The translations under genes were made by a program, and so were the position numbers. The notes under the pieces are model-generated. The model was not told the origin of the DNA. It was given only the letters and a program-made list of their open reading frames with translations, and did not search any database. A stretch of DNA of 15,146 bases from Methanoregula sp. (GTDB lineage Archaea; Halobacteriota; Methanomicrobia; Methanomicrobiales; Methanospirillaceae). The stretch's first letter is position 1, and the number at the start of each line of letters is the position of its first letter. Location of the stretch: NCBI GenBank assembly GCA_026394695.1, contig JAPKXT010000203.1, positions 1-15,146 on the forward strand. Reading direction: 5' to 3'. Below, one piece after another: positions 1 through 6,630 of this stretch.

Positions 1-1721
1 ACAATCTCGAGGTTAATCGTGATAGTACCTTTGCGTCCCATCGGCACCTCGCGCCAGCCTTTCTGGATACGTCGCCCGTAGGTGCCATCCGCCTGGTAAC
101 CGACAAATACCAGCGCATTCTTTTCATCCTGCGCAAGGTTCAGGAGATATTCCATTACCGGTCCACCATTCAGCATACCACTGGTTGAAATGATGACACA
201 GGGATCACCTGCCATCACTTTCTCGCGCAGCTGCTGGCTGTCCACCTGCTGGAAACACTCGGCGAGGAACGGGTTCATACCTTCCCGGAAGATCAGGTTG
301 CGGAGTTCCGTGTTCAGGTATTCAGGATACGTTGTGTGGATTGCCGTTGCCTCACGGATCATACCGTCAAGGTAGATCTTAACCTTCGGGATTTTATCAA
401 GACGCATGCCTTCTTCTAAGGCAAGCATAACTTCCTGGGAACGCCCGACAGAGAATGCAGGAATGATGACCTTGCCCCCCCGCGAAAGAACGGTATTGAT
501 GGTTTCATAGAGTTTTGCCTCTGCGTCGGAACGGGCAGGCTGGAAATCACCCGATCCCCCGTACGTGCTCTCCATCACGAGCGCTTCGAGACGCGGGAAC
601 TGGTTGATTGCAGGGTTGAAAAGACGGCTCTTGCTGTAGTTGAAATCCCCGGTGAATGCGATGTTGTATACACCGTCCCCGACGTGGAAATGGGCAATTG
701 CTGAACCCAGGATATGTCCGGCATTATGGAAGGTGAGCTTGATATCGGGTGCAATATCCGTCACGCTGCCGTAGTTCAGGGTGATGGAATGCCGGATATA
801 GGTTTTTACCTCATTTGAGGAATACGGGACTTTCCGGTCTTCCTTGTGGATTACATCCAGGTAATCGAGCTGGAGCATCGCTGAAAGATCCCGTGTGGGG
901 GGTGTGGAATAGACCGGGCCCTCGTAGCCATACTTGTACAGGAGGGGTATGAGTGCACAGTGGTCGAGGTGAGCGTGAGTAAGCACGACCGCATCGAGCT
1001 GGGCAAGCGGATGAATCTCGGGAACATAGAGATAGGGGGTGCTGCCTGAGTTGTCCGGTTTTTCCCCGCAGTCGATCAACACCCGGCTGTTCGGGGTTGT
1101 AAGAAGGAACGCCGCACGACCAACTTCACGACAGCAACCCAGCATCGTAACCCGGATCCACTGGTCCTTTTTTGTCGCGTCTTTGTTGGTATCGTCTTTT
1201 CCGGGGATATCCCGGTGTATCCTCCTGCCGATTGTGCGCAGGAATGCTTTCCTCTCCTCGTTCGTAACACGGAGGTACTGCCGGATCTGTTTTACTGTTG
1301 AGCTCTCGATAGGGGGGGTACGTACAACCTTGGGAGTCCAGCCGATGTGTTTGGTGATCTCCCTGAGCGTCGCACCATTCTTCCCTATGACAACACCAGG
1401 TTTTTCCGCTTCGATCAGTACCTCGCCGGTATCCGGATCAAAAAAGATATCGGTAATACCTGCAGTTTCCGGCACAACTGATTTGATATCATTGACTGCC
1501 TTTTCGGGGTCTTCAAGAATAGTAGGCCTGACCACAATCCGCTTTCGAAGGTCGCGGGCAAGAATCCTGATCAGGTCCGCCTCGTCGGCAAACCGTTTCG
1601 GGTCTTCCGTGTAGATGACAAGCTCGGGTCCTTCAAATTCAACCTGTGTAACCGTGATGCCTTCGGGCACCTTCTCGTTAATTTTATCTTTGAGCTCTTT
1701 GAGCCTTTCTTCAATCAGCAT
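1..1721 (-). CDS. fttA: Archaeal CPSF-type KH/beta-CASP ribonuclease (aCPSF1/FttA), 3' end cut by window edge
   Basis: The frame stays open from an ATG at 1721 to the left edge, giving about 573 residues without a stop. The family is about 630 residues long, so roughly the last 60 are missing. Seen: an N-terminal region of about 150 residues that fits the family's KH domains, a metallo-beta-lactamase motif HAHLDH at residues 249-254, then NAGHILGSA, TGDF, STYGG, PAFSVGRSQE, ISTSGMLNGGP and YQADGTYGRRI, which mark the beta-CASP core. The final beta-CASP histidine motif lies beyond the edge. Known for the family: a zinc-dependent endo/5'-3' exoribonuclease that acts as the general archaeal transcription termination factor at U-rich sites. 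It starts 24 nt after the psmB stop, a neighbourhood common in euryarchaea, with AGGACG as a possible ribosome site. The leader has a U8 tract and a U6 tract, so self-regulation is conceivable (inference). Confidence 0.96.
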   Translation of the reverse strand, partial: MLIEERLKELKDKINEKVPEGITVTQVEFEGPELVIYTEDPKRFADEADLIRILARDLRKRIVVRPTILEDPEKAVNDIKSVVPETAGITDIFFDPDTGEVLIEAEKPGVVIGKNGATLREITKHIGWTPKVVRTPPIESSTVKQIRQYLRVTNEERKAFLRTIGRRIHRDIPGKDDTNKDATKKDQWIRVTMLGCCREVGRAAFLLTTPNSRVLIDCGEKPDNSGSTPYLYVPEIHPLAQLDAVVLTHAHLDHCALIPLLYKYGYEGPVYSTPPTRDLSAMLQLDYLDVIHKEDRKVPYSSNEVKTYIRHSITLNYGSVTDIAPDIKLTFHNAGHILGSAIAHFHVGDGVYNIAFTGDFNYSKSRLFNPAINQFPRLEALVMESTYGGSGDFQPARSDAEAKLYETINTVLSRGGKVIIPAFSVGRSQEVMLALEEGMRLDKIPKVKIYLDGMIREATAIHTTYPEYLNTELRNLIFREGMNPFLAECFQQVDSQQLREKVMAGDPCVIISTSGMLNGGPVMEYLLNLAQDEKNALVFVGYQADGTYGRRIQKGWREVPMGRKGTITINLEI

Positions 1722-1745
1722 AAAAAAGTCGTCCTAAAAAAAAGA

Positions 1746-2387
1746 TCATGGAGGGGTTTTGGCAAGATACTTTTTGAGCTTGTCCTCGTTTAACTCCTCA
1801 TACTTGTCTTTTGTTATTACTACTATGTGGATACCTTCACCGGATCCGGCGTCACGCTTCATCGCGGATTTCAGTGCCCGGATTGCAAGGTCGATCGCTG
1901 CATCTTCACTCATCTGGGGAAGGAACCTGTCCTCAAGCACACCGTATGCCATAGGAGACCCAGAACCTGTCGCTACGATCTCTTCTTCCTTGGTCGCACC
2001 GCCCATGGCATCGACCGAGTACACGCTCGGGCCGGTTTCGTCAATCCCTCCGACAAGCAGCTGGACATAGTACGGGAAGTACCGGTTCTGGTTTAAGTAA
2101 TTCGAAAGCAGGGTTGCCGTGGCCCCGACCGTGATTGGGCGTGACCTGCGAATCTGGTAGAGGTTGCACTCAACGGTCAGGATACGGGCGAGCTGCTGGG
2201 CATCGCCTACTCCTCCTGCAGTGGTCATACCGATCCGGTCTGCCACCTGGTATACTTTTTTTGCTTTCTTGCTGGCGATCATGTAGCCCATGGTTGCCCT
2301 TTTCTCGGTAGCGAGAATCACACCGCTGGAAAAAACGAGGCCCACGGTTGTCGTGCCCTTCATGGACTCCTGGTACTGTTCAGGCAT
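1746..2387 (-). CDS. psmB: Proteasome beta subunit
   Basis: This is the catalytic subunit of the archaeal 20S proteasome, a cytosolic threonine protease. The 213-residue product has a short propeptide, residues 1-11, ending MKG, followed by TTTVG. Autocleavage before Thr12 would expose the N-terminal nucleophile. Counting from there, Glu28 is mature position 17 and Lys44 is mature Lys33, the catalytic partners in the Thermoplasma enzyme. GDAQ, GGIDETGPSVYSVDAMGG and TGSGSP are further family signatures. The start is preceded by GGGTG about 7 nt upstream, a usable Shine-Dalgarno. It lies 88 bp downstream of the CBS-domain gene and 24 bp upstream of aCPSF1, so proteolysis and RNA 3'-end formation may be transcribed together. 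The alpha subunit and PAN ATPase are not in the window. Confidence 0.98.
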   Translation of the reverse strand: MPEQYQESMKGTTTVGLVFSSGVILATEKRATMGYMIASKKAKKVYQVADRIGMTTAGGVGDAQQLARILTVECNLYQIRRSRPITVGATATLLSNYLNQNRYFPYYVQLLVGGIDETGPSVYSVDAMGGATKEEEIVATGSGSPMAYGVLEDRFLPQMSEDAAIDLAIRALKSAMKRDAGSGEGIHIVVITKDKYEELNEDKLKKYLAKTPP

Positions 2388-2475
2388 AGTAACACCCTAA
2401 AAACAAATAAACGCTATAATTCCTTTTTTAAAAGCGCTTTATGGTATTAAAGGATACAGGGAAATTTAAAGGTAT

Positions 2476-3324
2476 TTATTTTGCCGGATCGCGGCAGAGA
2501 GCCTTGATGAGATCCCGGTCATAGAGCATGGCAACGAGACGCTTGTCGCCGTTTATCACCGGGATCTGGTCTACCCGTGAACGGCGCATCTTGAGGGCAC
2601 ACTCGCTCACTTCAGCGTTTGCCGGGACTGCTATTACATTTTTTACCATAGCAAGTTTCACCGGGCGGTTCGGGAGCTGAACTTTTGAGATGCCAAAACT
2701 GATCGTGTGGTTGTCGCGGATGCTTTCCCAGGTCCATTCATCATCATCAGTGCCATTGGAAAAATCACTCACCCCGACACTGTCTTCAATGCATGAATTC
2801 CTGATGAGGTCCCGTTCAGAAATGATACCCTGGAGCCGGTTCTCGGCATCAAGGATAGGGATGGCATCGACCCCGGAGATCTCCATGACTCTCCCTACAA
2901 CCGGGAGGGGTGTCTCTTCCCAGAGAGCAAAAGTCAAACTGGTATATTTATCTTTGATCTCGTCTTTTATCTTGAGCTTCGCCAGTGCCTGCATGAGATC
3001 TGCAACAGAGAGGAGACCTACCAGGCAACCCCCCTCAACAACCGGGAGCCTGCGGATACGATGGGAGACCAGGATCCTGGCTGCCTCACGTACATCCATA
3101 TCGGGATCGATCGTTATGGGTTTGGGCGTCATCAGTAGCCCGAGCTGGATCTCTTCGGGTTTTCTTAACAGGTCCTTCCGTGTAATGATGCCAACGATTT
3201 TTTTATTCTTGATAACGGGAACACCGGAGATTCCTGTACGTTTTAGTATTTTTAGGACATCATCACGGCTTCCCGGGATTTCGACGTGTACCACGTCAGA
3301 TGTCATGTAGTCTTTGACAATCAT
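2476..3324 (-). CDS. Four-CBS-domain protein
   Basis: This is a soluble 282-residue protein made almost only of CBS domains. There are four units, at about residues 2-55, 62-114, 122-176 and 225-277. Each has the typical pattern of a hydrophobic strand, a GVPV/RLPVV/AIPIL/QIPVI core and a closing G(I/L)(I/L)S-x-x-D-L or equivalent. A less conserved acidic stretch, about 185-205, separates units three and four. Known: paired CBS domains bind adenosyl ligands such as AMP, ATP or S-adenosylmethionine and usually act as energy or metabolite sensors. No catalytic domain is present, so the target is unknown. The start is 5 nt after the universal-stress-protein stop, which implies one transcript. 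GGTGAG about 14 nt upstream is a distant ribosome site. Confidence 0.93.
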   Translation of the reverse strand: MIVKDYMTSDVVHVEIPGSRDDVLKILKRTGISGVPVIKNKKIVGIITRKDLLRKPEEIQLGLLMTPKPITIDPDMDVREAARILVSHRIRRLPVVEGGCLVGLLSVADLMQALAKLKIKDEIKDKYTSLTFALWEETPLPVVGRVMEISGVDAIPILDAENRLQGIISERDLIRNSCIEDSVGVSDFSNGTDDDEWTWESIRDNHTISFGISKVQLPNRPVKLAMVKNVIAVPANAEVSECALKMRRSRVDQIPVINGDKRLVAMLYDRDLIKALCRDPAK

Positions 3325-3329
3325 ATCTG

Positions 3330-3764
3330 TTATGATCTCACCACCATGGATGTTACTGTGCTGTGCGTAACCACAAATGTGCTGACACTGCCGATGAGCA
3401 GGCGATCGGTATTACTCTTGCCATGGGAACCTACGACGATGAGGTCGAATTTCTCATGTTCTGCAAGAGTAATGATCTCGCTCCCTGCATGTCCCTGTTT
3501 CATATGAGTGATGACCGTAATGCCTTTGCCGGTAGCGAATTTTTTTGCCTTATCCAGCACCGCTTCTCCCTCTTTTTCAAGGACACGGTACATGATCTCC
3601 ACAGTGTTATCTAAGGGAAGTGAAGTGAACAGGCCAGTTTCCACGACGTAAACGGCATGGAGCTTTGCATTGCATAATTTCGCTATATCGACGGCCTGGG
3701 ACAGTGCGCGTTGGCTGGCCTCCGATCCGTCCATTGCGACAAGTATGTTAGTAAACACTGGCAT
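3330..3764 (-). CDS. Universal stress protein (UspA family), ATP-binding type
   Basis: This is a single UspA domain of 144 residues from the ATG at 3764. The N-terminus, NILVAMDGSEASQRAL, is the usual first strand and helix. Near the C-terminus GSHGKSNTDRLLIGS fits the ATP-binding pattern G-x2-G-x9-G-S exactly, so this should be the nucleotide-binding class. The start is uncertain. A TTG at 3776 in the same frame adds MFWV and has GAGG 5 nt upstream, while the ATG has GGGTG directly against it. I chose the ATG because the family normally starts just before the first strand. It is followed after 5 nt by the CBS-domain gene. Two adenine-nucleotide-binding proteins in one unit suggest energy or stress sensing (inference). 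Confidence 0.93.
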   Translation of the reverse strand: MPVFTNILVAMDGSEASQRALSQAVDIAKLCNAKLHAVYVVETGLFTSLPLDNTVEIMYRVLEKEGEAVLDKAKKFATGKGITVITHMKQGHAGSEIITLAEHEKFDLIVVGSHGKSNTDRLLIGSVSTFVVTHSTVTSMVVRS

Positions 3765-3796
3765 CACCCAAAACAAACATGCCTCTTTTATTGGTT

Positions 3797-4837
3797 CTAC
3801 AAATTAAAAACATTATTGCCAATTATACTGCCAAAGGCCCTTTTTATAATGGATGTAACCGGATCGCGGCTGAAATGAAGGGTTGATTGTGCCGGATCGA
3901 TGGTAAAGAGGTTGGCCTGCGCCCCTTTACGGATAAAAAATGAGGACCCGGTCAGTTCAGAACCCCGGACAGCGGCACCCAGCAGGACTTCTGGGTCGAT
4001 CCTGTATACCGTGGAAGTAAATGCCATCTCAGAAAACATGTCCGGAGGAACAAACATCACATTGTCGGTACCGAGGAGGAGTCTGCACCCCAGGTCCTGC
4101 ATGATCTGCACAGGGGGGTGTTGAGCTGATGAGGTAACACCAAGTATCCAGTTGGAACGGGGACAGACTGCAATTGGAATCTGCCTTTCCGCACATTCCC
4201 GGAGCTGTCTTTTTGTCGCATGGGTGCAGTGGATGAGAAGATCGGGGTCAAGCGCGAGCGCCGCGTCAACATCTTTGGCATCCCGTTCTCCGGCATGCAG
4301 GGCAATCTTTTTTCCTGCGCGTTTTGCTTTGGCAACCAGCTTCTCCATGCCAGGTACATCGCGGGTACTGCTGATACCCAGACCATCAGCAATTCCTTCT
4401 CCCCCTTCACGCCCGAATATGAATGGCCGGAATGCCAATCCCGCAGCTGCATCTCTGAGTGCAGTGACTCCTTCGCATCCCCCTTCACGGAAGTCTGCGC
4501 AACCGGCGGTACCGCCGGATATCATTCCCTGGATACTCGCGTGCATCCCCGCAACCAGATCATTATGTGATGCAGCAGCAAGGATACGATGTTTCAGTCC
4601 GTCCGGGGGAGTGACCAGGGACTCGAGATCTCCTCTCTTTCGGCAGTCCATTGCAATGGTGTCACCGAGATGCGTATGTGCGTTAAAAAATGCAGGGCAG
4701 ATCCATACATCAGGTGCATGACGGGTCTCTTCTATTGCAATGATGGTCCCGTTCTCAATAATAATGTCCACCGGCAGGATGGCGAGCTCCTCTCCAACAA
4801 GCGCCTGTCCCGAGACCCTGCACGAGTTTTTTTTCAT
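3797..4837 (-). CDS. Amidohydrolase-superfamily protein, probable deaminase of unknown substrate
   Basis: This is a cytosolic metal-dependent hydrolase of 346 residues. Seen: a small N-terminal beta domain, then AHTHLGD with metal ligands His54 and His56, LHAGE with His181 and Glu184, LIHCTHAT with His203, and LLGTDNV with Asp258. The HAGE pair of histidine and catalytic glutamate is typical of the deaminase branch (ATZ/TRZ, adenosine and cytosine deaminases). It is shorter than archaeal 5'-deoxyadenosine/SAH deaminases of about 420 residues, so I do not name a substrate. The ATG at 4837 is preferred because GGAGAG lies 9 nt upstream. The open frame extends 20 codons further but crosses the promoter. 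It is transcribed divergently from Sec61-beta and ends 32 bp before the universal stress gene. Confidence 0.9.
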   Translation of the reverse strand: MKKNSCRVSGQALVGEELAILPVDIIIENGTIIAIEETRHAPDVWICPAFFNAHTHLGDTIAMDCRKRGDLESLVTPPDGLKHRILAAASHNDLVAGMHASIQGMISGGTAGCADFREGGCEGVTALRDAAAGLAFRPFIFGREGGEGIADGLGISSTRDVPGMEKLVAKAKRAGKKIALHAGERDAKDVDAALALDPDLLIHCTHATKRQLRECAERQIPIAVCPRSNWILGVTSSAQHPPVQIMQDLGCRLLLGTDNVMFVPPDMFSEMAFTSTVYRIDPEVLLGAAVRGSELTGSSFFIRKGAQANLFTIDPAQSTLHFSRDPVTSIIKRAFGSIIGNNVFNL

Positions 4838-4852
4838 ACGCCGTAACTCTCC

Positions 4853-4860
4853 TTTATATA
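4853..4860 (+). promoter_or_regulatory. TATA box of Sec61-beta (leaderless mRNA predicted)
   Basis: TTTATATA is centred about 26 bp before the ATG at 4883. This is the usual distance from a TATA box to an archaeal transcription start, so the message should begin at or within a base or two of the start codon. There is no Shine-Dalgarno before this gene, which agrees with a leaderless mRNA. Confidence 0.6.
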
Positions 4861-4870
4861 TTGAAAAATG

Positions 4871-4880
4871 AAATATATTT
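4871..4880 (-). promoter_or_regulatory. TATA box of the amidohydrolase gene
   Basis: AAATATATTT is a perfect palindrome centred about 38 bp before the amidohydrolase ATG at 4837. A start site 26 bp downstream would fall near 4850, leaving a leader of about 12 nt that still contains GGAGAG. It lies only about 10 bp beyond the TATA box that serves the opposite strand. Confidence 0.5.
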
Positions 4881-4882
4881 GC

Positions 4883-5053
4883 ATGGCTAAAAAACAAGGT
4901 GGCAGATTACTCTCCTCAGCTGGTCTCGTCAACTATTACGAGAGTGAAGACCGGCGGGCTATTCATATAAGTCCTATCGCTGTTATGGCAGTCGCAGCAG
5001 CGATTGGTATCATTGTTCTTATCCTGAATCTGGTCTATGGGTTGCATGCATAA
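4883..5053 (+). CDS. secG: Preprotein translocase subunit Sec61-beta (SecG)
   Basis: This is a small non-essential subunit of the SecYEG/Sec61 translocon, 56 residues from the ATG at 4883. Seen: the archaeal Sec61-beta signature, a basic start with GGRLLSSAGLVNYYESED, then one C-terminal transmembrane helix at about residues 33-53 and a very short tail. This is the normal tail-anchored topology and length. An upstream in-frame ATG at 4868 would add five residues, but it sits inside the promoter and breaks the family N-terminus, so it is rejected. The gene is monocistronic, with a leaderless promoter on one side and a T7 tract just after the stop. It converges on cofE with 12 bp between stop codons. 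Confidence 0.95.
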   Translation: MAKKQGGRLLSSAGLVNYYESEDRRAIHISPIAVMAVAAAIGIIVLILNLVYGLHA

Positions 5054-5060
5054 CTTCCCG

Positions 5061-5067
5061 TTTTTTT
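5061..5067 (+). terminator. T7 tract after secG
   Basis: Seven T residues begin 8 nt after the Sec61-beta stop with no clear stem before them. In archaea a U-rich tract alone can direct 3'-end formation, so this is a likely terminator. It also overlaps the cofE stop codon on the other strand. Confidence 0.5.
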
Positions 5068-5845
5068 AAACGATTCCTTTTTTTGCCTTTTCCTCATGGT
5101 GCCATTCTTTTTTCAGCACACGTTTTGTGATATCCTCATCAGACTTAAAATACAGGTTATCATGACCGGTCCACGTTGGGCAGTTGCGGAAGATGACAGC
5201 CGGGACACCGTTGTTGCTCTCGCCCATGACAAAGTTTGCAAAGCCGGCAATCTCGTCCACCACGGCTTCTTCCGTTATCCTGAGTACATGCCCGAACAGG
5301 TCCGTATCGCCCCGGAAATCGCGTATCGCGCAAAAACCACTCCACCCGATTGCATTGCCGGTCTGCCCGCGACGGAATGATCTCCCGCAGGTGTCAGTGA
5401 TGATAACACCGACATCCTTACCCATGAGAGTTCTTATCTCCTCTTGCAGCCCGCTTGCTGCTTTCATCGGATCGGGCGGCAGGAAGATTACCATCCCGTC
5501 TTCAATATTACTCTGGTCGACTCCGGCACGGACGCCGATATGGCCAAAGGAAAGTTCTGAGAGGATAAACGGGTGCTCCATGATAATATCTGCAGATGCA
5601 TCCAGTACGGACTGGACAAACCGTGGGTCTTCCCCATTGAGTTTTCCCAACCGCAACGCCCGTTCTGAAGGAGTGATGGATGCAAGGGTTTTTGTGTACC
5701 CTTTTGCCTTTGAGTATATGGTCGAGGCTATACAGAGAATGTCTCCGTCCTGAACTGGCATCCTCTCACAGATCATTGCTGCAATGTTGTCACCCGCATG
5801 AATGAGGGGGAGCCCCCGCACACCCATGACCTGAATCTGCTCCAT
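5066..5845 (-). CDS. cofE: Coenzyme F420-0:L-glutamate ligase
   Basis: CofE adds L-glutamate residues to F420-0 in a GTP-dependent reaction, the last step of coenzyme F420 synthesis. The ATG at 5845 gives 259 residues, against about 250 for the Archaeoglobus enzyme. Seen: the N-terminal GVRGLPLIHAGDN, then HIGVRAGVDQSNIEDG with Asp110, GVIITDTCGRSFRRGQTGNAIG with Asp151, and a C-terminal MGESNNGVPAVIFR. The two aspartates match the metal-binding positions of the family. The frame is open for another 75 codons upstream, but that stretch contains the TATA-like TTTTATATGG at about 5903-5912, shows no family similarity and ends in repeat DNA. The ribosome site is weak. No other F420 genes are adjacent. 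Confidence 0.95.
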   Translation of the reverse strand: MEQIQVMGVRGLPLIHAGDNIAAMICERMPVQDGDILCIASTIYSKAKGYTKTLASITPSERALRLGKLNGEDPRFVQSVLDASADIIMEHPFILSELSFGHIGVRAGVDQSNIEDGMVIFLPPDPMKAASGLQEEIRTLMGKDVGVIITDTCGRSFRRGQTGNAIGWSGFCAIRDFRGDTDLFGHVLRITEEAVVDEIAGFANFVMGESNNGVPAVIFRNCPTWTGHDNLYFKSDEDITKRVLKKEWHHEEKAKKGIV

Positions 5846-5990
5846 AGTAACATCTTTATGAGATGATCTGATGATAAAGGATTTTCGGAACGCACTCACC
5901 CCATATAAAACAGGGTCATCGCATTTCGTATGGGTCAGATATAGCATCAAACTCGTTTCTGATATGTCCCACTCCTGATGGGTCGCTCGG

Positions 5991-6101
5991 CCGCCTCGGC
6001 GGGGCCTCACTGAGCAATGCAGTTTTTTGCGAATCACGCTTATAAGAAAACTGTATCCGAACCGCCGCAAGGGCGTCCCTTTGGGGCGGCGATGGTCATC
6101 G
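5991..6101 (+). repeat. Compound hairpin repeat, unit 1
   Basis: The unit holds three stem-loops. The left one is CCGCC at 5991-5995 against GGCGG at 5998-6002, followed by GGCC. The middle one pairs CCGCC at 6062-6066 with GGCGG at 6085-6089, with an inner stem AAGGG/CCCTT at 6069-6073 and 6077-6081. The right one is CGATG-GT-CATCG at 6090-6101. Unit 2, about 300 bp downstream, repeats the same order and the same boundary sequences. Confidence 0.55.
6040..6046 (+). promoter_or_regulatory. TATA-like element in the hairpin region
   Basis: TTATAAG lies in an AT-rich spacer between two hairpins of repeat unit 1. A start site about 26 bp downstream would fall near 6069, inside the middle hairpin. 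Its core TTATAA is symmetric, so direction is not certain. Confidence 0.3.
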
Positions 6102-6115
6102 TATTTTTGTGGTAT

Positions 6116-6133
6116 AGGGGAATCAGTTCCCCT
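6116..6133. other. Perfect 7-bp stem-loop with TCAG loop
   Basis: AGGGGAA at 6116-6122 pairs without mismatch with TTCCCCT at 6127-6133 around the tetraloop TCAG, and further T residues follow. It resembles a short intrinsic terminator on the plus strand, but with only a four-base T run. Confidence 0.45.
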
Positions 6134-6175
6134 TTTGTAATTCTCTCAACACTTGCGGTACCCACTAAAAAACAG

Positions 6176-6216
6176 CGAAGAGCCATAAAATAATTACGAT
6201 CTTCGTTCTTTTTTTT
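6176..6216 (+). terminator. Stem-loop followed by T8 tract
   Basis: CGAAGA at 6176-6181 pairs with TCTTCG at 6200-6205, and a T8 tract follows at 6209-6216. The loop is long, 18 nt, so the tract may matter more than the stem. No protein gene lies upstream on this strand, so if it works it would end a non-coding RNA. Confidence 0.4.
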
Positions 6217-6244
6217 AGAGAAAAGGGCTTTGTTGAAACGCACA

Positions 6245-6258
6245 TGAACGGGAGTTCA
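6245..6258. other. Stem-loop with a GNRA-type loop
   Basis: TGAAC at 6245-6249 and GTTCA at 6254-6258 form a perfect 5-bp stem closed by GGGA, which fits the GNRA tetraloop rule if transcribed on the plus strand. It is short and could occur by chance, but it lies in the cluster of other stem-loops. Confidence 0.3.
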
Positions 6259-6295
6259 CACCCGAATCATGAAAATCGATTAGTTACGATAGTCC

Positions 6296-6419
6296 CCCGC
6301 CTCAGGGCCTCTCCGAGGCACGGCGGGGCAAGGAGGTTTCAGCATTTTCAGTCATTTAAACCGCCGCGGGGGTGCCCCGTCGGGGGCGGCGGCGTTCATC
6401 GCAATGGTAAACGATGAAC
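6296..6419 (+). repeat. Compound hairpin repeat, unit 2
   Basis: This unit has the same order of elements as unit 1. The left hairpin pairs CCCCGCC at 6295-6301 with GGCGGGG at 6322-6328 and carries an inner perfect stem GCCTC/GAGGC at 6307-6311 and 6315-6319. Relative to unit 1 it has 18 extra nt at the tip. The middle hairpin pairs CCGCC at 6361-6365 with GGCGG at 6385-6389, with an inner GGGG/CCCC stem. The right hairpin is a perfect 8-bp stem, GTTCATCG at 6394-6401 against CGATGAAC at 6412-6419. Confidence 0.55.
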
Positions 6420-6510
6420 CTTCTCTCATTATATCTGATTATTTCAATTTTCATGGGAAATCCTCTTTTTCCGGTAATTCGCTTATTCTCTGCGGCAGCT
6501 GGGAGGGTGA

Positions 6511-6533
6511 CCCCCTCTCTCCCCCAGAGGGGG
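6511..6533. other. Perfect 8-bp GC stem-loop
   Basis: CCCCCTCT at 6511-6518 and AGAGGGGG at 6526-6533 are exact reverse complements around a 7-nt loop. Polypurine/polypyrimidine strands of this kind can also form other DNA structures. No gene depends on it visibly. Confidence 0.5.
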
Positions 6534-6541
6534 AGGCAGCC

Positions 6542-6571
6542 CAAGGGAAGCATCCCCTTGCCCCTTTTTTT
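6542..6571 (+). terminator. Intrinsic-terminator-like hairpin with T7 tract
   Basis: CAAGGG at 6542-6547 pairs with CCCTTG at 6555-6560, and CCCC then T7 at 6565-6571 follow. The arrangement looks like a bacterial-style intrinsic terminator on the plus strand, yet there is no recognisable gene upstream for it to end. Confidence 0.4.
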
Positions 6572-6630
6572 GTTAAGGTTTTTCATCAACCTTCTGATGA
6601 TTATCGCAATATGGGGGATGCCCGAGCGGC

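Noticed and set aside
1039..1614. Plus-strand frame of 191 codons at the left end
   Set aside because: It is a shadow of aCPSF1, whose conserved motifs are clear on the minus strand.
5846..6070. 75-codon N-terminal extension of cofE
   Set aside because: The frame is open, but CofE proteins start at the MEQIQVMGVRGLPL stretch. The extension contains a TATA-like element and runs into the repeat hairpin.
6040..6243. Minus-strand frame of 67 codons in the hairpin region
   Set aside because: It has repeat-derived residues at the C-terminus, no family resemblance and no clear ribosome site; the stem-loops explain the sequence better.
5991..6419. CRISPR array
   Set aside because: There are only two units, of unequal length and spacing, no uniform spacers and no cas genes in the window.
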